From Arthrobacter sp. SDTb3-6 (GTDB lineage: Bacteria > Actinomycetota > Actinomycetes > Actinomycetales > Micrococcaceae), in NCBI RefSeq assembly GCF_013376095.1, contig NZ_JAAMFN010000011.1:34805-98804 (forward strand): a stretch of 64,000 nucleotides of DNA, in the 5' to 3' direction. Positions 1 through 10,018 of the stretch are shown in pieces (within the stretch, counting starts at the first letter, position 1; each line of letters starts with the position of its first letter). The notes beneath the pieces were generated by a model. It saw nothing but the letters and a program-made list of their open reading frames with translations. It was not told the DNA's origin and searched no databases. The position numbers were made by a program, and so were the translations under genes.

Positions 1-1067
1 ATCTGGATTTCCTTGCCGTCGCGGACAATGGTGCGGGTTTTGGTGCTTAGTCGTCGCTTCCACGCGCCGGCAATATTGCGGGGTAGGTTCAACGATTCGA
101 TGCCCTGGTGGTGGCGTTCCAGGTCGGCCCAGAAGCAGCGGACCAGCGCGTAGGCCAGCGACAGCAGTGTGGAGTAGTCGACGGACGGCTGCCGCTCACG
201 TAGGTAGTCGACGAGCAGTTCGCGTATTGGGGTGCAGGCAATGTTGTAGCGGTCGACGAGTTGTTCGACGGTGCGTTGCCCGATGCTGTGGATCTGTTTG
301 AGGCTCGGTACGTCTGCTGTAATGATCCCGGCTTGCCGCAGGACGCGGATGCTCGCCCCGGCCGAGGGTGCTTTGCCGCGAAGCTCCTTCTCCAGGTCGA
401 TGACCTCGAGGACATCACCGACGGTGATGTCCTCGACCGTGCCGCCTTTTGCGGCGACGATCACGGCGCAACGAAACAGGACGTGCTTGCCCACGTCGGT
501 GCCGACTGTCTCGTCACGGTCGCAGTGGTCTCCCAACCGGGCGAATCCTTCACCGTCGCGGGTACGGGTCAGGTGACGGACCAGCTTGCGTTTCTTTCCT
601 CCGGTCAGCAGCCACCGCAAGGACGGGCGAACCACATCGAGTCCGACGGCGATCAGGAAGGAACTGGTCATCACCTCCAGCCGGGAGGGCGAGTAGTCGC
701 CGTGCTCACGTAGCCACCGGGCGGGCAGCTCGGCCCAGTCGTCGCCCGCCGCGTCCGCTCCGCTGGCCAGCCATCGTTCCTGCCAGGTGTCGCCCGGGTG
801 CTCTGACAACCAGTCCAGGAGCATCAACAATCCGCGAAGGCCCAGCAGTCGCATCGATTTCGATACCGGGGCACACAGCGCTTCCGACGCCTGTTGATCC
901 AAGGTCTGCCTGTCGACGCCGGTGGCCGGCCACCGATCGACGGTGGGCCTCGGGGGAAACCGTGCCCGCCATGCGGCCACGTCCCTGGTGTCATCCGACT
1001 GTGGTGGCCAGTCGCCGTTGGTGTCTTTGCTTTGTTCTGCCGGGGCCATAACGGCGCTGATGCTCAT
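1..1067 (-). CDS. Second recombinase of a Tn554-like pair (3' end off window)
   Basis: An open frame begins with ATG at 1067 and runs off the left edge, giving 355 codons without a stop; I checked the frame near both ends (it starts MSISAVMAPAEQS and, at the edge, reads WKRRLSTKTRTIVRDGKEIQ). Its ATG overlaps the stop of the upstream recombinase as ATGA, so the two are translationally coupled. In Tn554-type elements a TnpA tyrosine recombinase is followed by a larger TnpB recombinase, and size and order fit that here. The visible part would be the N-terminal and core-binding region; the catalytic C-terminus is not in the window, so the function is inferred from context. Confidence 0.65.
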   Translation of the reverse strand, partial: MSISAVMAPAEQSKDTNGDWPPQSDDTRDVAAWRARFPPRPTVDRWPATGVDRQTLDQQASEALCAPVSKSMRLLGLRGLLMLLDWLSEHPGDTWQERWLASGADAAGDDWAELPARWLREHGDYSPSRLEVMTSSFLIAVGLDVVRPSLRWLLTGGKKRKLVRHLTRTRDGEGFARLGDHCDRDETVGTDVGKHVLFRCAVIVAAKGGTVEDITVGDVLEVIDLEKELRGKAPSAGASIRVLRQAGIITADVPSLKQIHSIGQRTVEQLVDRYNIACTPIRELLVDYLRERQPSVDYSTLLSLAYALVRCFWADLERHHQGIESLNLPRNIAGAWKRRLSTKTRTIVRDGKEIQ

Positions 1068-2227
1068 GGTGTGGCCTTTCCAAAGAGCACGGCGAGGGTT
1101 TCTGGCGAGTAGCCCGGCGCCGGCGGCGGCGGCTGTTCGACGCGGTCACGGGCGGAGTGGTGCGCCAACACGCGGGCGATCACGTCCTCTTTTCGCGGCG
1201 TGATGTAAATCTGGGTGGTTGTCAGCCGGGCATGGCCAAGGACGTATTGCACGTCTGTGAGCGGCATCGAGGGGTCCTCGGCCATCCGGTAGGCAGCGGT
1301 GTGCCGAAGCGCGTGTAGCGTTGCTTCTTGGCCGGCCGCCTGGCCGGCACGCTCAAACATGCGATGTGCGGCGTGGTAGGTCAACGGCCGCGCCGGCCGG
1401 TCCAGCGTCCACCACAACGGCTGCAGGGGGCCCTGCCCGATCGCATCTTTCATCTCGACCTGGTACAAACGTAGCCACACAAACGCGTCTGGTGACGCCG
1501 GCAATTCCTGCACTTCCCGGGTTCCCTTGCGCACCACCGTTATCAGTTGCCTTCCGGGGTCCACGCCTCCCTGAGTGGCCGATAACAACTCCGAGGCGCG
1601 CGCACCGGTAGACACGTAGAAGGCCACCATGGCGCGGTCCCTGTTCGAGCGCAACTTCGCGAAGATGTCGTCGAAAACCCGATCAGGGATGCTCCGTGGA
1701 ATCCGGCGCTGCGGCTTGGGCCGGTACAAGCCCGACTTTTCCAGCCGGTAGGGATCCATAGGATTGTGATGGGCGTTCGCCCGTCCGGCGCGTCGGGACC
1801 GAGCAAGCGGGAACGGATTGACCAACGGGCCCGATCCGACATCGCGGTGGAAATCGTAGAAGCCCCGCAGCACCGTCTCGCTGTGGAGCCGGGCTGAAAT
1901 TGAATACCCGCGGCCCTCCCGGGCCACCACTGCCAGCCAGCGGCAGAAATCCCGCGCCTCGATCCGGGTCGCCCGATCCCAGGCCACGCCAATCGCCCAC
2001 AAGAAACGGAACCAGCGTAGTAGATCCATGCCATACGAGCGGACGGTTGCCTCGCTGCGCCCGGCCGCCAGCAGATCAGCGAAAAACGCCTCGACGGCAT
2101 GGACTGTTCCGCCGTCCGCGCCCACCAGCCGATACGGCTCCCACCGCGACCCGGTTGCCTCCAGCGAACCGCCCGCAGGCACACGCAGATATTCCAACTC
2201 CCTGGAACAATCAGATTCTTCGACCAT
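1064..2227 (-). CDS. Tyrosine recombinase, TnpA-like
   Basis: A 387-residue site-specific recombinase of the XerC/D-lambda integrase class. An N-terminal SAM-like core-binding domain (about residues 35-150) precedes a catalytic domain with the expected residues: Arg in STGARASELL, Lys in VRKGTRE, HALRHTAAYRM (H-x-x-R), GHARLTTTQIY (His and nucleophile Tyr). It is coupled by ATGA to the next recombinase, as in Tn554-type transposition modules. I chose ATG 2227 because related proteins begin shortly before the ...LEYLRVPAGGSLEATG segment; an in-frame ATG at 2278 would add 17 residues running into the istA remnant. The element end therefore probably lies near 2280-2310. Confidence 0.85.
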   Translation of the reverse strand: MVEESDCSRELEYLRVPAGGSLEATGSRWEPYRLVGADGGTVHAVEAFFADLLAAGRSEATVRSYGMDLLRWFRFLWAIGVAWDRATRIEARDFCRWLAVVAREGRGYSISARLHSETVLRGFYDFHRDVGSGPLVNPFPLARSRRAGRANAHHNPMDPYRLEKSGLYRPKPQRRIPRSIPDRVFDDIFAKLRSNRDRAMVAFYVSTGARASELLSATQGGVDPGRQLITVVRKGTREVQELPASPDAFVWLRLYQVEMKDAIGQGPLQPLWWTLDRPARPLTYHAAHRMFERAGQAAGQEATLHALRHTAAYRMAEDPSMPLTDVQYVLGHARLTTTQIYITPRKEDVIARVLAHHSARDRVEQPPPPAPGYSPETLAVLFGKATP

Positions 2228-3320
2228 GATCCAAGACGCTATGTCCCCAGCTGACCCGTCCCTCTGCGACATGCCCAAACCCGGCAGGCTGTTCAGTCAA
2301 CAGGTGGTAATTCCGCCCGACTTTCAGCTGCTTCCATTCCACGGATTCAAACCGTTCCGCCGGCAAGGGCTGCAGCAGCGGCGCTTCCTCTTCGGTGAAC
2401 TGCTCGGCCCTGGTCGTGCCATCCACCCGCCTGATCTGGCCGTTGATCTCATCGACCCGCTCCTCGATGGCCGTGTTCAATTCCGCCAGAGTGCTCCAGA
2501 GTTCCTCGGCCAGGTACCCGATGACCCGCTTGTTGGCGACGTTGACCGCAGATTCTGCGGCCGCCTTGTCGCGGGGCCGGTTCGATCTGGCCGGCACGAT
2601 CGCCGTGCCGTAGTGGTCGGCCAGTTGCTGGTACTTGGCGTTGACGACCCGGGTGCTATCGCCCTTGCTGTGCCGGTTGGTGGCGGTCGCAGCATTGTCT
2701 GGCACCACGATCGGGGTGACGCCGCCATAGAACTCAAAAGCCTGAACGTGGGCGCTGTTCCATGCCTCCTGCTTCATATCGGTAAACGCCGTGCAAAAGA
2801 CCATGCCCGAATACGGCAGCACCGCCACGAACAGGTACGCCTTGGTCACCTCGCCGGTCACGGCGTCGATGAGAGGCAGTGTGTCCCCGGCCCAATCCAC
2901 CAACATCGCCCGGCCAGGTTCGTGGTGCAAAGTGGCCACGACCTCGTGAACCGCCGCGTAGTCGTTGAACAACTGACAGAACTGCGTATAGCCGTACTTC
3001 CTTCCCTGCACCGCAGGCGCCTGGACGTACCGGTGCCAGGCCTGCTGCAGGGTGTAATGCCGGTTGAATTTCATCGAATTCACAATCCCGGCGAAGTCCG
3101 GCTGCACGAAGCCGGCCGAGACGTTCTTCCTGCCATCAGGGAACAGCTCCGCCAGTTCATCCCGGCTCATCGAGCCCGCCTGTGCCGCCGTGATTCCACG
3201 GGCCTTGACAGTCTTACTCACCAGGGAAACCTCCCGGCGTGAACAACCCACCATCTGAACAATCTCGCGGTAGCTTCGGCGCTCCAACACCAACGCCATG
3301 ATCGCGCTGTAATCAGCCAT
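2211..3320 (-). pseudogene. istA: Truncated IS21-family transposase IstA
   Basis: The first ~340 residues are a typical IS21 IstA: N-terminal HTH (EIVQMVGCSRREVSLVSK), then an integrase-core domain with DWAGDT, PDNAAT and NRPRDKAAAESAVN around the DDE residues. IstA is normally about 500 residues. Family resemblance stops near KVGRNYHLL, at about 2300, and the frame then reads unrelated sequence to a stop at 2211. No istB ATPase gene follows; the recombinase pair begins at the breakpoint instead. The start is ATG 3320, preceded by a GAGAGGG-like ribosome-binding site (the codon before it is TTG). Judged non-functional. Whether the cause was insertion of the Tn554-like element or a deletion cannot be decided here. 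Confidence 0.85.
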
Positions 3321-3383
3321 CAAGGGCCCTCTCCATCAACGCGGCGTCACCGAATGTGCCGCCGGTATTCCAAGAGGACCACA

Positions 3384-3436
3384 GCGGTACCGCCTAGCCG
3401 AAACGAGCGGTACCATCTACCCGGACTGGCGGTACC
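3384..3436. repeat. Three direct repeats GCGGTACC at the istA-proximal IS21 end
   Basis: GCGGTACC occurs at 3384-3391, 3407-3414 and 3429-3436, spaced 23 and 22 bp, with a weaker GCCGGTAT at 3360. IS21-family ends typically carry several short direct repeats bound by IstA. The position just upstream of istA fits the left terminus of this IS copy; the exact tip is probably near 3440-3480 but cannot be fixed by reading. Confidence 0.6.
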
Positions 3437-3519
3437 CTGAAGCCGTATTTGCCACAACTCGAACAGAAGGGTAAAAACCGGTAGGGCGTATCCGGTTAGC
3501 TCAGGTGTAAGTTGGGTCC

Positions 3520-3804
3520 ATGGCACGTCCGGACTTTCCTCGGTCGATCCTGGAGTTCCAGGCAAGGTTCGGTGACGAGTCGTCCTGCTTGAAATACTTG
3601 TTTGCCTGCCGATGGCCGGAAGGCTTCGTTTGCCCACAATGCCAGGGGCGAAAGGGCTGGCCCCTTGCAACGCGGATTCTTTGGGAATGTGCTGACTGCC
3701 ACCGCCAGACTTCACTCACGGCCGGGACAGTGTTGCACAAGACCCATCTGCCGCTCCAGAACTGGTTTTGGGCGGCTTACCTGTTTAGACGAGGCTTTTG
3801 GTAG
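3520..3804 (+). pseudogene. N-terminal stub of an IS1595-type transposase
   Basis: The 94-residue frame matches the start of IS1595/ISPna2-type transposases: MARPDFPRSILEF, then a zinc ribbon CPQC...CADC (about residues 38-58) and SLTAGTVLHKTHLPLQNWFWAAYL, the lead-in to the DDE domain. Full-length proteins have about 300 residues. Similarity stops after WAAYL (about 3785), the last residues FRRGFW are foreign, and the catalytic domain is missing. A remnant from which no active transposase can be made. Confidence 0.8.
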
Positions 3805-3830
3805 CACGTGTGGGTTGATCGGGTGTGTAA

Positions 3831-3898
3831 TCTCGCTACATCGTGGACAGTGAATCTCACCTCTTCGTGGACACCGGGTCTCACTACTTTGTACACAG
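3831..3898. repeat. Three ~20-bp imperfect direct repeats with 24-bp period
   Basis: Copies start at 3831 (TCTCGCTACATCGTGGACAG), 3855 (TCTCACCTCTTCGTGGACAC) and 3879 (TCTCACTACTTTGTACACAG), evenly spaced at 24 bp. They lie immediately after the breakpoint of the IS1595-type stub. A ladder of short direct repeats is what IS21-type ends look like, so this may be the terminus of another lost IS; its motif differs from the repeats at 3384-3436. Regulatory iterons are an alternative. Confidence 0.5.
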
Positions 3899-4137
3899 CT
3901 ACCGGCACCGTGGCGCCGGCAGCTGTGCACGTGGCTATCGAGTGGCCATCACGTCGGGTTGTTCTTCTTGGCGTTGAGCAAATTGCTCCTCGTGGTGCTC
4001 TCGCTCCGGTCCCACTGTTTTGTCGAGTACGCCACCTGAACGCCTCGAACGGAATGCGAAGCAACATAGCGGCCCCGAACGTTCAGGGCGGGATGTCCTG
4101 AACGAAACCGGTCAGCGCGCCGGGTGGTCATGAGTCT
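3899..4137. other. Intergenic sequence after the repeat ladder
   Basis: No convincing gene. The stretch separates the mobile-element debris from the convergent end of the transketolase genes. GTCAGCGCGCCGGG and nearby sequence show some dyad symmetry but no clear terminator. Confidence 0.5.
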
Positions 4138-5172
4138 CTACGATGTGAGTGGAATGGACATGACTTCAGAATTTGCATTCAAGCTTCGATCAGGAAATCT
4201 TGAGCGAAAGCATTGCCCGATATCCTCCGCCAGCAGGGGGCCAGTGAGGCGGAACGCTTCCAGAAGGTCCTTCGGCGAGCCACTTTCGCCGAAGCGGTCT
4301 CTCATGCCAAAGCGGTCGATGGGAATCGGAAAACGTAGGGTGGCTAGTTCTGCAATGACTGAACCGAGGCCGCCGGTGATCTGGGCTTCTTCGATGGTGG
4401 CGGCGTATCCGGTCTTCCTAATGCTGCTGAGAACAGTTTCCTCATCAAGCGGTTTGATAGTCGGGACGTGCACCACCTCGGCTTGCAACCCGAGTTTCGC
4501 CAATATGTCGGCGGCAAGAAGACCTTGGTAAGTCATGGTTCCGGTCGTGATTATCGAAACGTCGGTGCCCGGACGCAGCACGTATGCTTTTCCGATTTCA
4601 AACGGGGACTCAGTTGTGGTGAAAACTGGGGTTGCATCTCGGGCGAGGCGCAAGTATCCGGGGGCAGGCTCTGCGGCTAGTGCTCGTGTGGCCTTTTCGG
4701 CCTCGATGCTGTCGGCAGGGGCGATGAGCCGGGTATTTGGCAGAACCCGCATAAGGGCGATGTCTTCAAGCATCTGATGCGTTGCCCCGTCTGGACCGAC
4801 GTTGATTCCGGCGTGGGATCCTACGATGGTCACGGGCTGGTCATTTAGGGCCGCGGTTGTTTTGAACTGCTCCCAGTTGCGGCCGGGGCTGAAGGCGGCA
4901 TAGCTGGAGGTGAATGGAATTTTCCCCGCGCGGGCCATCCCGCTGGCGACGGTGACCAGATTTTGCTCGGCGACGCCCACTTGTATGAACCGGCGTGGAA
5001 ATCGATCTTTGAAAAGATGCATTTGTGTGCTGTCAGTGAGATCAGCGCATAAGGCGACTACACGTTCGTCCGCTTCGCCGGCCGCGAGAAGTCCCCTGCC
5101 GAACCCGGCGCGGATGGGTTCCGAAATGACATCATCGGTAAGGGCCCTGGGGTCCAAGTGAAAACCGGTCAT
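4138..5172 (-). CDS. Transketolase C-terminal subunit (pyrimidine-binding and C-terminal domains)
   Basis: A 344-residue protein equal to the second half of a transketolase. It carries the pyrimidine-binding domain with the catalytic Glu in GVAEQN (about residue 70), a FTSSYAAF substrate-side loop, GSHAGINVGPDGATHQ and a C-terminal regulatory domain. Split transketolases form a two-subunit TPP enzyme moving a two-carbon ketol unit between sugar phosphates; specialised split forms also act in apiose and sulfosugar catabolism. It starts at ATG 5172, overlapping the N-subunit stop as ATGA, so the two should be made in equal amounts. The substrate here is unknown; the neighbours argue for a dedicated catabolic role rather than the housekeeping pentose-phosphate enzyme. 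Confidence 0.85.
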   Translation of the reverse strand: MTGFHLDPRALTDDVISEPIRAGFGRGLLAAGEADERVVALCADLTDSTQMHLFKDRFPRRFIQVGVAEQNLVTVASGMARAGKIPFTSSYAAFSPGRNWEQFKTTAALNDQPVTIVGSHAGINVGPDGATHQMLEDIALMRVLPNTRLIAPADSIEAEKATRALAAEPAPGYLRLARDATPVFTTTESPFEIGKAYVLRPGTDVSIITTGTMTYQGLLAADILAKLGLQAEVVHVPTIKPLDEETVLSSIRKTGYAATIEEAQITGGLGSVIAELATLRFPIPIDRFGMRDRFGESGSPKDLLEAFRLTGPLLAEDIGQCFRSRFPDRSLNANSEVMSIPLTS

Positions 5173-6023
5173 GAGGCAGTTACTCCTTCGAGTGCGAGTA
5201 AGGCGGTATCGGCTTGTTCCGATGTGGGAGGCATCCCGTGCCAGCGGTGGTTGTACTCCATGAAAGGGACGCCTTTCCCTGGAACGGTGTTGGCGATGAT
5301 CATGGTGGGTTTTGTAGTGACTGCTTTGCCCAGGTCAATGGCGTCGATAATGCTACGAACGTTGTTCCCATCAATTTCTAATACGTGCCAGTCGAAAGCT
5401 CTCCATTTGGCATGCAGGTCCCCAAGAGGCATTACATCTTCGGTGGACCCGTCAATCTGGATGTTGTTGCGGTCGATGAAAGCGATCAGGTTGCCCAGAG
5501 CATACTTGCCCGCGAACATTGCTGCCTCCCAAACGTTGCCTTCGTTGATCTCGCCGTCGCCCATGATTGCGTAAACCCAGCGTTGGTTGATCTGGTCGAT
5601 CTCCTGTAGGACGTAGGCATAGCCAGCGGCTTGCGATAACCCAGATCCCAGCGGGCCGCTCGTACTCTCCAGCCCCGCTAGCGCGCGGCGTTCCGGGTGG
5701 CCCTGTAGGCGTGAGCCCAGTTGCCGCAGGGTCTTTAGTTCTTCGACCGGAAAGTACCCGGAACGAGCCATGGCTGCGTAAAGTACTGGTGCGGTGTGCC
5801 CGTTGCTGAGGTAGAACACATCCCGTTTTTCCCAGTCCGGGTTCTTGGGATCGTGAAGCATGCTGTGGAAATATAGAACGGTTAGCAGTTCTGCCATTCC
5901 TAAGGGTCCGGCACTGTGTCCGCTCTTTGCAGCAGCCAGCATGGAGATGATGTCCTTGCGAATCGTGGTTGCCATCCGCCTGAGATCCTCGTCATCTCGG
6001 ATAAGGCTTTTCCGTGTGATCAT
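5169..6023 (-). CDS. Transketolase N-terminal subunit (TPP-binding domain)
   Basis: A 284-residue partner of the downstream C-terminal subunit. KSGHSAGPLGMAELLTVLYF is the usual transketolase opening, and MGDGEINEG...IDRNNIQ is the GDG-x(~26)-NN thiamine-diphosphate/Mg motif. I use ATG 6023 (MITRKSLIRDDED) because AAAGGAA lies 7 bp upstream on the minus strand; an in-frame ATG at 6158 would add 45 residues without family character. A 15-bp palindrome lies 26 bp upstream, suggesting its own promoter or operator. A sugar-phosphate or dihydroxyacetone-type substrate is possible but not shown. Confidence 0.87.
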   Translation of the reverse strand: MITRKSLIRDDEDLRRMATTIRKDIISMLAAAKSGHSAGPLGMAELLTVLYFHSMLHDPKNPDWEKRDVFYLSNGHTAPVLYAAMARSGYFPVEELKTLRQLGSRLQGHPERRALAGLESTSGPLGSGLSQAAGYAYVLQEIDQINQRWVYAIMGDGEINEGNVWEAAMFAGKYALGNLIAFIDRNNIQIDGSTEDVMPLGDLHAKWRAFDWHVLEIDGNNVRSIIDAIDLGKAVTTKPTMIIANTVPGKGVPFMEYNHRWHGMPPTSEQADTALLALEGVTAS

Positions 6024-6048
6024 GATGTGTTCCTTTACCTTGAATCTG

Positions 6049-6063
6049 TTCAAAAAATTTGAA
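6049..6063. promoter_or_regulatory. Palindrome TTCAAA-AAA-TTTGAA upstream of split transketolase
   Basis: A perfect 6-3-6 inverted repeat 26 bp upstream of the transketolase N-subunit start. Its position fits a repressor operator or promoter element. No regulator gene lies in this cluster, so the binding protein is unknown. Confidence 0.4.
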
Positions 6064-6703
6064 TTGCTCGGTTCTACTTCGTGGATAAGTCGAGGTTTGG
6101 CGCCGCGTTGTGGCGCACCCTCCGAATGTCCCGCTGCTGACTGAAAGAACTGCATCATTTTTTACCGGCCCCAGATAAGGAACGGGTACTGGCGGTTTCC
6201 CATTTCCGTGCACTCATGAGTTCGCGCGGGTGACGCGGGTACTTAGGCTCCGCTCATGGTAGGCGAGGTCCGGGAAGCCTCTATCACCCGAGACTATGCG
6301 CCACCAAGGACCATGGAAATGAGATGGCGTCACAGGCCATCGCCAAAAGTTCAAGATCATTCCGATACTTGCGTCATTGGACCGAATATTTTGGCTGGGC
6401 CGACTCTGGCGTCGCCGGACTATCCGACACAAAGTCATCAACTTCCCCGCCCGCATCTCTTCCAGCGCCCCGTTCATCAACTACATCGCTCCTAACCATG
6501 GCAGATCCCTTGAGCGGGATTCGTCACCGTCCCTGGTCACCTCGACTAGCAGATCCATCAACCCAGCCCAGGATTCGCAACCCGAAAACTAAAAGCTGGA
6601 ACAGAACGAGCAGCGAGGCCGGTCACCGAATTCCGCCCAAATTCCCACATTCAACAGAATTGAGAATTCACCAGTGTCCCACCTTGGATCTGTGGATGAC
6701 AGC
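6064..6703. other. 640-bp gap between VOC and transketolase genes
   Basis: No reading frame here has a credible start, ribosome-binding site or family-like sequence. It is AT-richer by eye than the surrounding genes and separates two co-oriented minus-strand units, so it may hold a separate promoter for the transketolase pair or the scar of a lost gene. Confidence 0.5.
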
Positions 6704-7576
<873 letters not shown>

Positions 7577-7757
7577 TTATTACTCCTTCGTTCTGACACT
7601 GTGCATTGGACGAGCAATGCCGACGTCGTTGCCTGAGGCGCATAGTGCGGTGAGTGTTTTGTGGTTGAGGTTTCAAATAGAACGGTGACTTGGGTGGCTG
7701 CCTTAAGTAGTTTCAGTCCCGGCACGGCGGTGGTGACACGGAATTGGGGGTGCATGG

Positions 7758-8765
7758 TTAGACCACTCGAGCGCTGCAGGCGGTGCCGTCTGAAGTCATT
7801 TTTGCGGTGGGGATGACCCATGCGAAGGCCGCCGCGTTGGATCGGGCACCCTGTGCCGCCTTGGATCGGTTGGGTTCACCTAATTCCGCGAGGAGCTTCT
7901 CGGACAAAACCACCAATCCGGCGAACCTCTCTGTGGTCAGCCAGCCGGGGCGGGTCGCAAACAGAATGTCCTCACTCGACGTGTTTCCGCTGGCTCCAGG
8001 GGCGAAGGGGCACCCGCCAAGGCCTCCCAGCGCGCCGTCGACCATATCGGCACCGGCCTGGATGGCGGCAAGGGTGTTGGCGACGCCGAGCCCCCAGGTG
8101 TCGTGCCCGTGATAGACGATCCGGCGAGCCGGTGATTCCTCGCGGATGCGGGTGATCAACCCGGCAACTTGGGCGGGGATGGCCTGGCCTAGAGTGTCGC
8201 ACAAGACGATGTCAGCCGTTCCCTCGGCACGGGCATCGTTAGCGATGGAGAGGACGCGTTCCTCGGGGACCATGCCTTCGAAGGGACACGTAAACGAGGT
8301 CGCGATGCACAGCTGGATCGTCCCGTTGACGGCCTTGGCATATTTCACCGCTTCGGGCAGCGCAGCAAGGCTTTCATCCGTGGTGCGGCCGATATTCGCT
8401 TTGTTGTGCGAGTCTGATGCCGAGAGGCAGTACTGAAAATTCCGGGCACCGGCCGCCGCAGCCTTGGCAACGTGCCCGGGGGTGGCCACCCAGATCCAGC
8501 ACTTTTCCAGTTCCCCGGGGGTGAGCGCCTGAACCACCTCCAGAGTATTGGCCATGGGCGGGACAAGATCTGGTCGGGCCATGGAGCCCAATTCAATGTC
8601 TGTCACGCCCAGGTGCAGAAGCTCCCGAACTGTCTCCAGCTTCTGTTCCGTCGAGAGCAGCTTTCCCGTGAGCTGCAGCCCGTCGCGCAGGGTGACGTCT
8701 CTAAGAATTGTCTGGCCACGATCCGCAGCTGGGGCGAAATCGTGCCGGGCTGGTCGATGGTTCAT
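7758..8765 (-). CDS. HMG-CoA lyase-family carbon-carbon lyase
   Basis: A 335-residue TIM-barrel protein of the HMGL-like family. LRDVTLRDGLQ gives the catalytic Arg and metal-binding Asp, YHGHDTWG the metal-binding His pair, and GGLGGCPFAPGASGNTSSED the flexible loop with the active-site Cys found in true HMG-CoA lyases. Such enzymes cleave 3-hydroxy-3-methylacyl-CoA into an acyl-CoA and a ketoacid or acetoacetate. It begins with an ATGA overlap at the CoA-transferase stop, so the pair likely works in sequence: the transferase activates a hydroxy acid to its CoA ester and the lyase splits it. The exact acid (3-hydroxy-3-methylglutarate, citramalate or another) cannot be told. Confidence 0.85.
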   Translation of the reverse strand: MNHRPARHDFAPAADRGQTILRDVTLRDGLQLTGKLLSTEQKLETVRELLHLGVTDIELGSMARPDLVPPMANTLEVVQALTPGELEKCWIWVATPGHVAKAAAAGARNFQYCLSASDSHNKANIGRTTDESLAALPEAVKYAKAVNGTIQLCIATSFTCPFEGMVPEERVLSIANDARAEGTADIVLCDTLGQAIPAQVAGLITRIREESPARRIVYHGHDTWGLGVANTLAAIQAGADMVDGALGGLGGCPFAPGASGNTSSEDILFATRPGWLTTERFAGLVVLSEKLLAELGEPNRSKAAQGARSNAAAFAWVIPTAKMTSDGTACSARVV

Positions 8766-10018
8766 GGCTGGAGTGCCTCCTCGCGGCCAGATGCCGCATT
8801 AATCTCTTCGTCGTCCATTTCAAGGAGTCCGGAGAGAATTTCTACCGTGTTTTCGCCCAGATCGGGGCCCAGGCTGCGGATGGGCAGCGATTGGCCGCCG
8901 ATGACCGGAACAATTCCGGGGAACCCGACACCGGTCAGTATCTCCTCGCCGGTGGAAACGTCAAATTTCTGAATCATGTTCCGGGCAGCGTATTGGCTGT
9001 CCGTGCTGATATCCGCCGCCGTGAATATGGGCCCGGCAGGAACACCGGCGGCATCAAGTGCAGCCAGCGCGTCTGCGGAGTCAAGGCCGGCGGCCCACGC
9101 ACCGATGGAGTGGTCAAGTTCCTCGCGTCGGGCCCAGCGGTCGGCATTGCTCTGCAGTGTCGGGTCAGCTGCCAGATCAGGGCGCCCAATGGTGACCATG
9201 TAACGCTGGAAGATAGAGTCCCCGTTGCCGGCCACGACGATGCTCGAGCCGTCCCTGCAGAAATAAGCGTTCGATGGGGCAATCCCTTCCATGCGGCCGC
9301 CCACGCGCTGCCTTTCCACGCCATAGGCCTGGTAGTCCGGGATAAGTGATTCCATCATGGAGAACATGGCTTCATTGAGTGCCACATCAATGATCCGCTC
9401 CTGAAGTGGTATGACGCTGCCCGCCTCACGGCGGCCGGCCTCGCGCTGATAAAGGCTCATCATCGCCCCGAAGGCGGCATACAATCCGGCGATGGAGTCG
9501 CCGATTGATACGCCCACCCGGACCGGAGGACGGTCCGAGTCACCCACCAGGTTGCGGAATCCCCCGTAGGCCTCGGCGACGGCGGCAAACCCCGGACGCG
9601 CCGACAGCGGACCGGTCTGCCCAAAGGCAGAGATGCGGGTGATGATCAGTTCCGGGTTGGCTTCATTGAGCGCGTTCGGGCCGAGACCCCATTTCTCTAG
9701 CGTCCCCGGACGAAAATTTTCCAAAAGAATGTCCGACTTGGCGACTAACTTCAGTACCGCCTGCCTCCCCGCTTCAGTGCGAAGATCCAACACCACAGAC
9801 TTCTTATTGCGGTTGATCGTGCGGTACAACATGGACGTGTCGCCCTTGTGCAGGCGCCAGTTTCGCAGCTCATCACCAGTCCCTGGCCGCTCCACCTTGA
9901 TCACCTCGGCACCGAAATCAGCGAGCATCCGACCAGCGGTGGGTGCGGCAATGTAGTTTCCCAGCTCAAGGACGCGAACACCTTCAAGCGGAGCAACACG
10001 ATTCCGTATCAAAATCAT
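8762..10018 (-). CDS. Family III CoA-transferase (CaiB/BaiF type)
   Basis: About 418 residues with the family III opening PLEGVRVLELGNYIAAPTAGRMLADFGAEVIKVERPGTGD, NRNKKSVVLDL, LLENFRPGTLEKWGL and VGVSIGDSIAGLYAA, whose Asp matches the acyl-anhydride-forming Asp of formyl-CoA transferase. It moves CoA from a donor such as succinyl-CoA to a carboxylic acid. The start is uncertain: ATG 10018 directly follows AAGAAGG, while an in-frame TTG six bases further on has better spacing from it. The stop overlaps the lyase start. It is divergent from the MFS transporter across a 780-bp region with inverted repeats. Confidence 0.87.
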   Translation of the reverse strand: MILIRNRVAPLEGVRVLELGNYIAAPTAGRMLADFGAEVIKVERPGTGDELRNWRLHKGDTSMLYRTINRNKKSVVLDLRTEAGRQAVLKLVAKSDILLENFRPGTLEKWGLGPNALNEANPELIITRISAFGQTGPLSARPGFAAVAEAYGGFRNLVGDSDRPPVRVGVSIGDSIAGLYAAFGAMMSLYQREAGRREAGSVIPLQERIIDVALNEAMFSMMESLIPDYQAYGVERQRVGGRMEGIAPSNAYFCRDGSSIVVAGNGDSIFQRYMVTIGRPDLAADPTLQSNADRWARREELDHSIGAWAAGLDSADALAALDAAGVPAGPIFTAADISTDSQYAARNMIQKFDVSTGEEILTGVGFPGIVPVIGGQSLPIRSLGPDLGENTVEILSGLLEMDDEEINAASGREEALQP

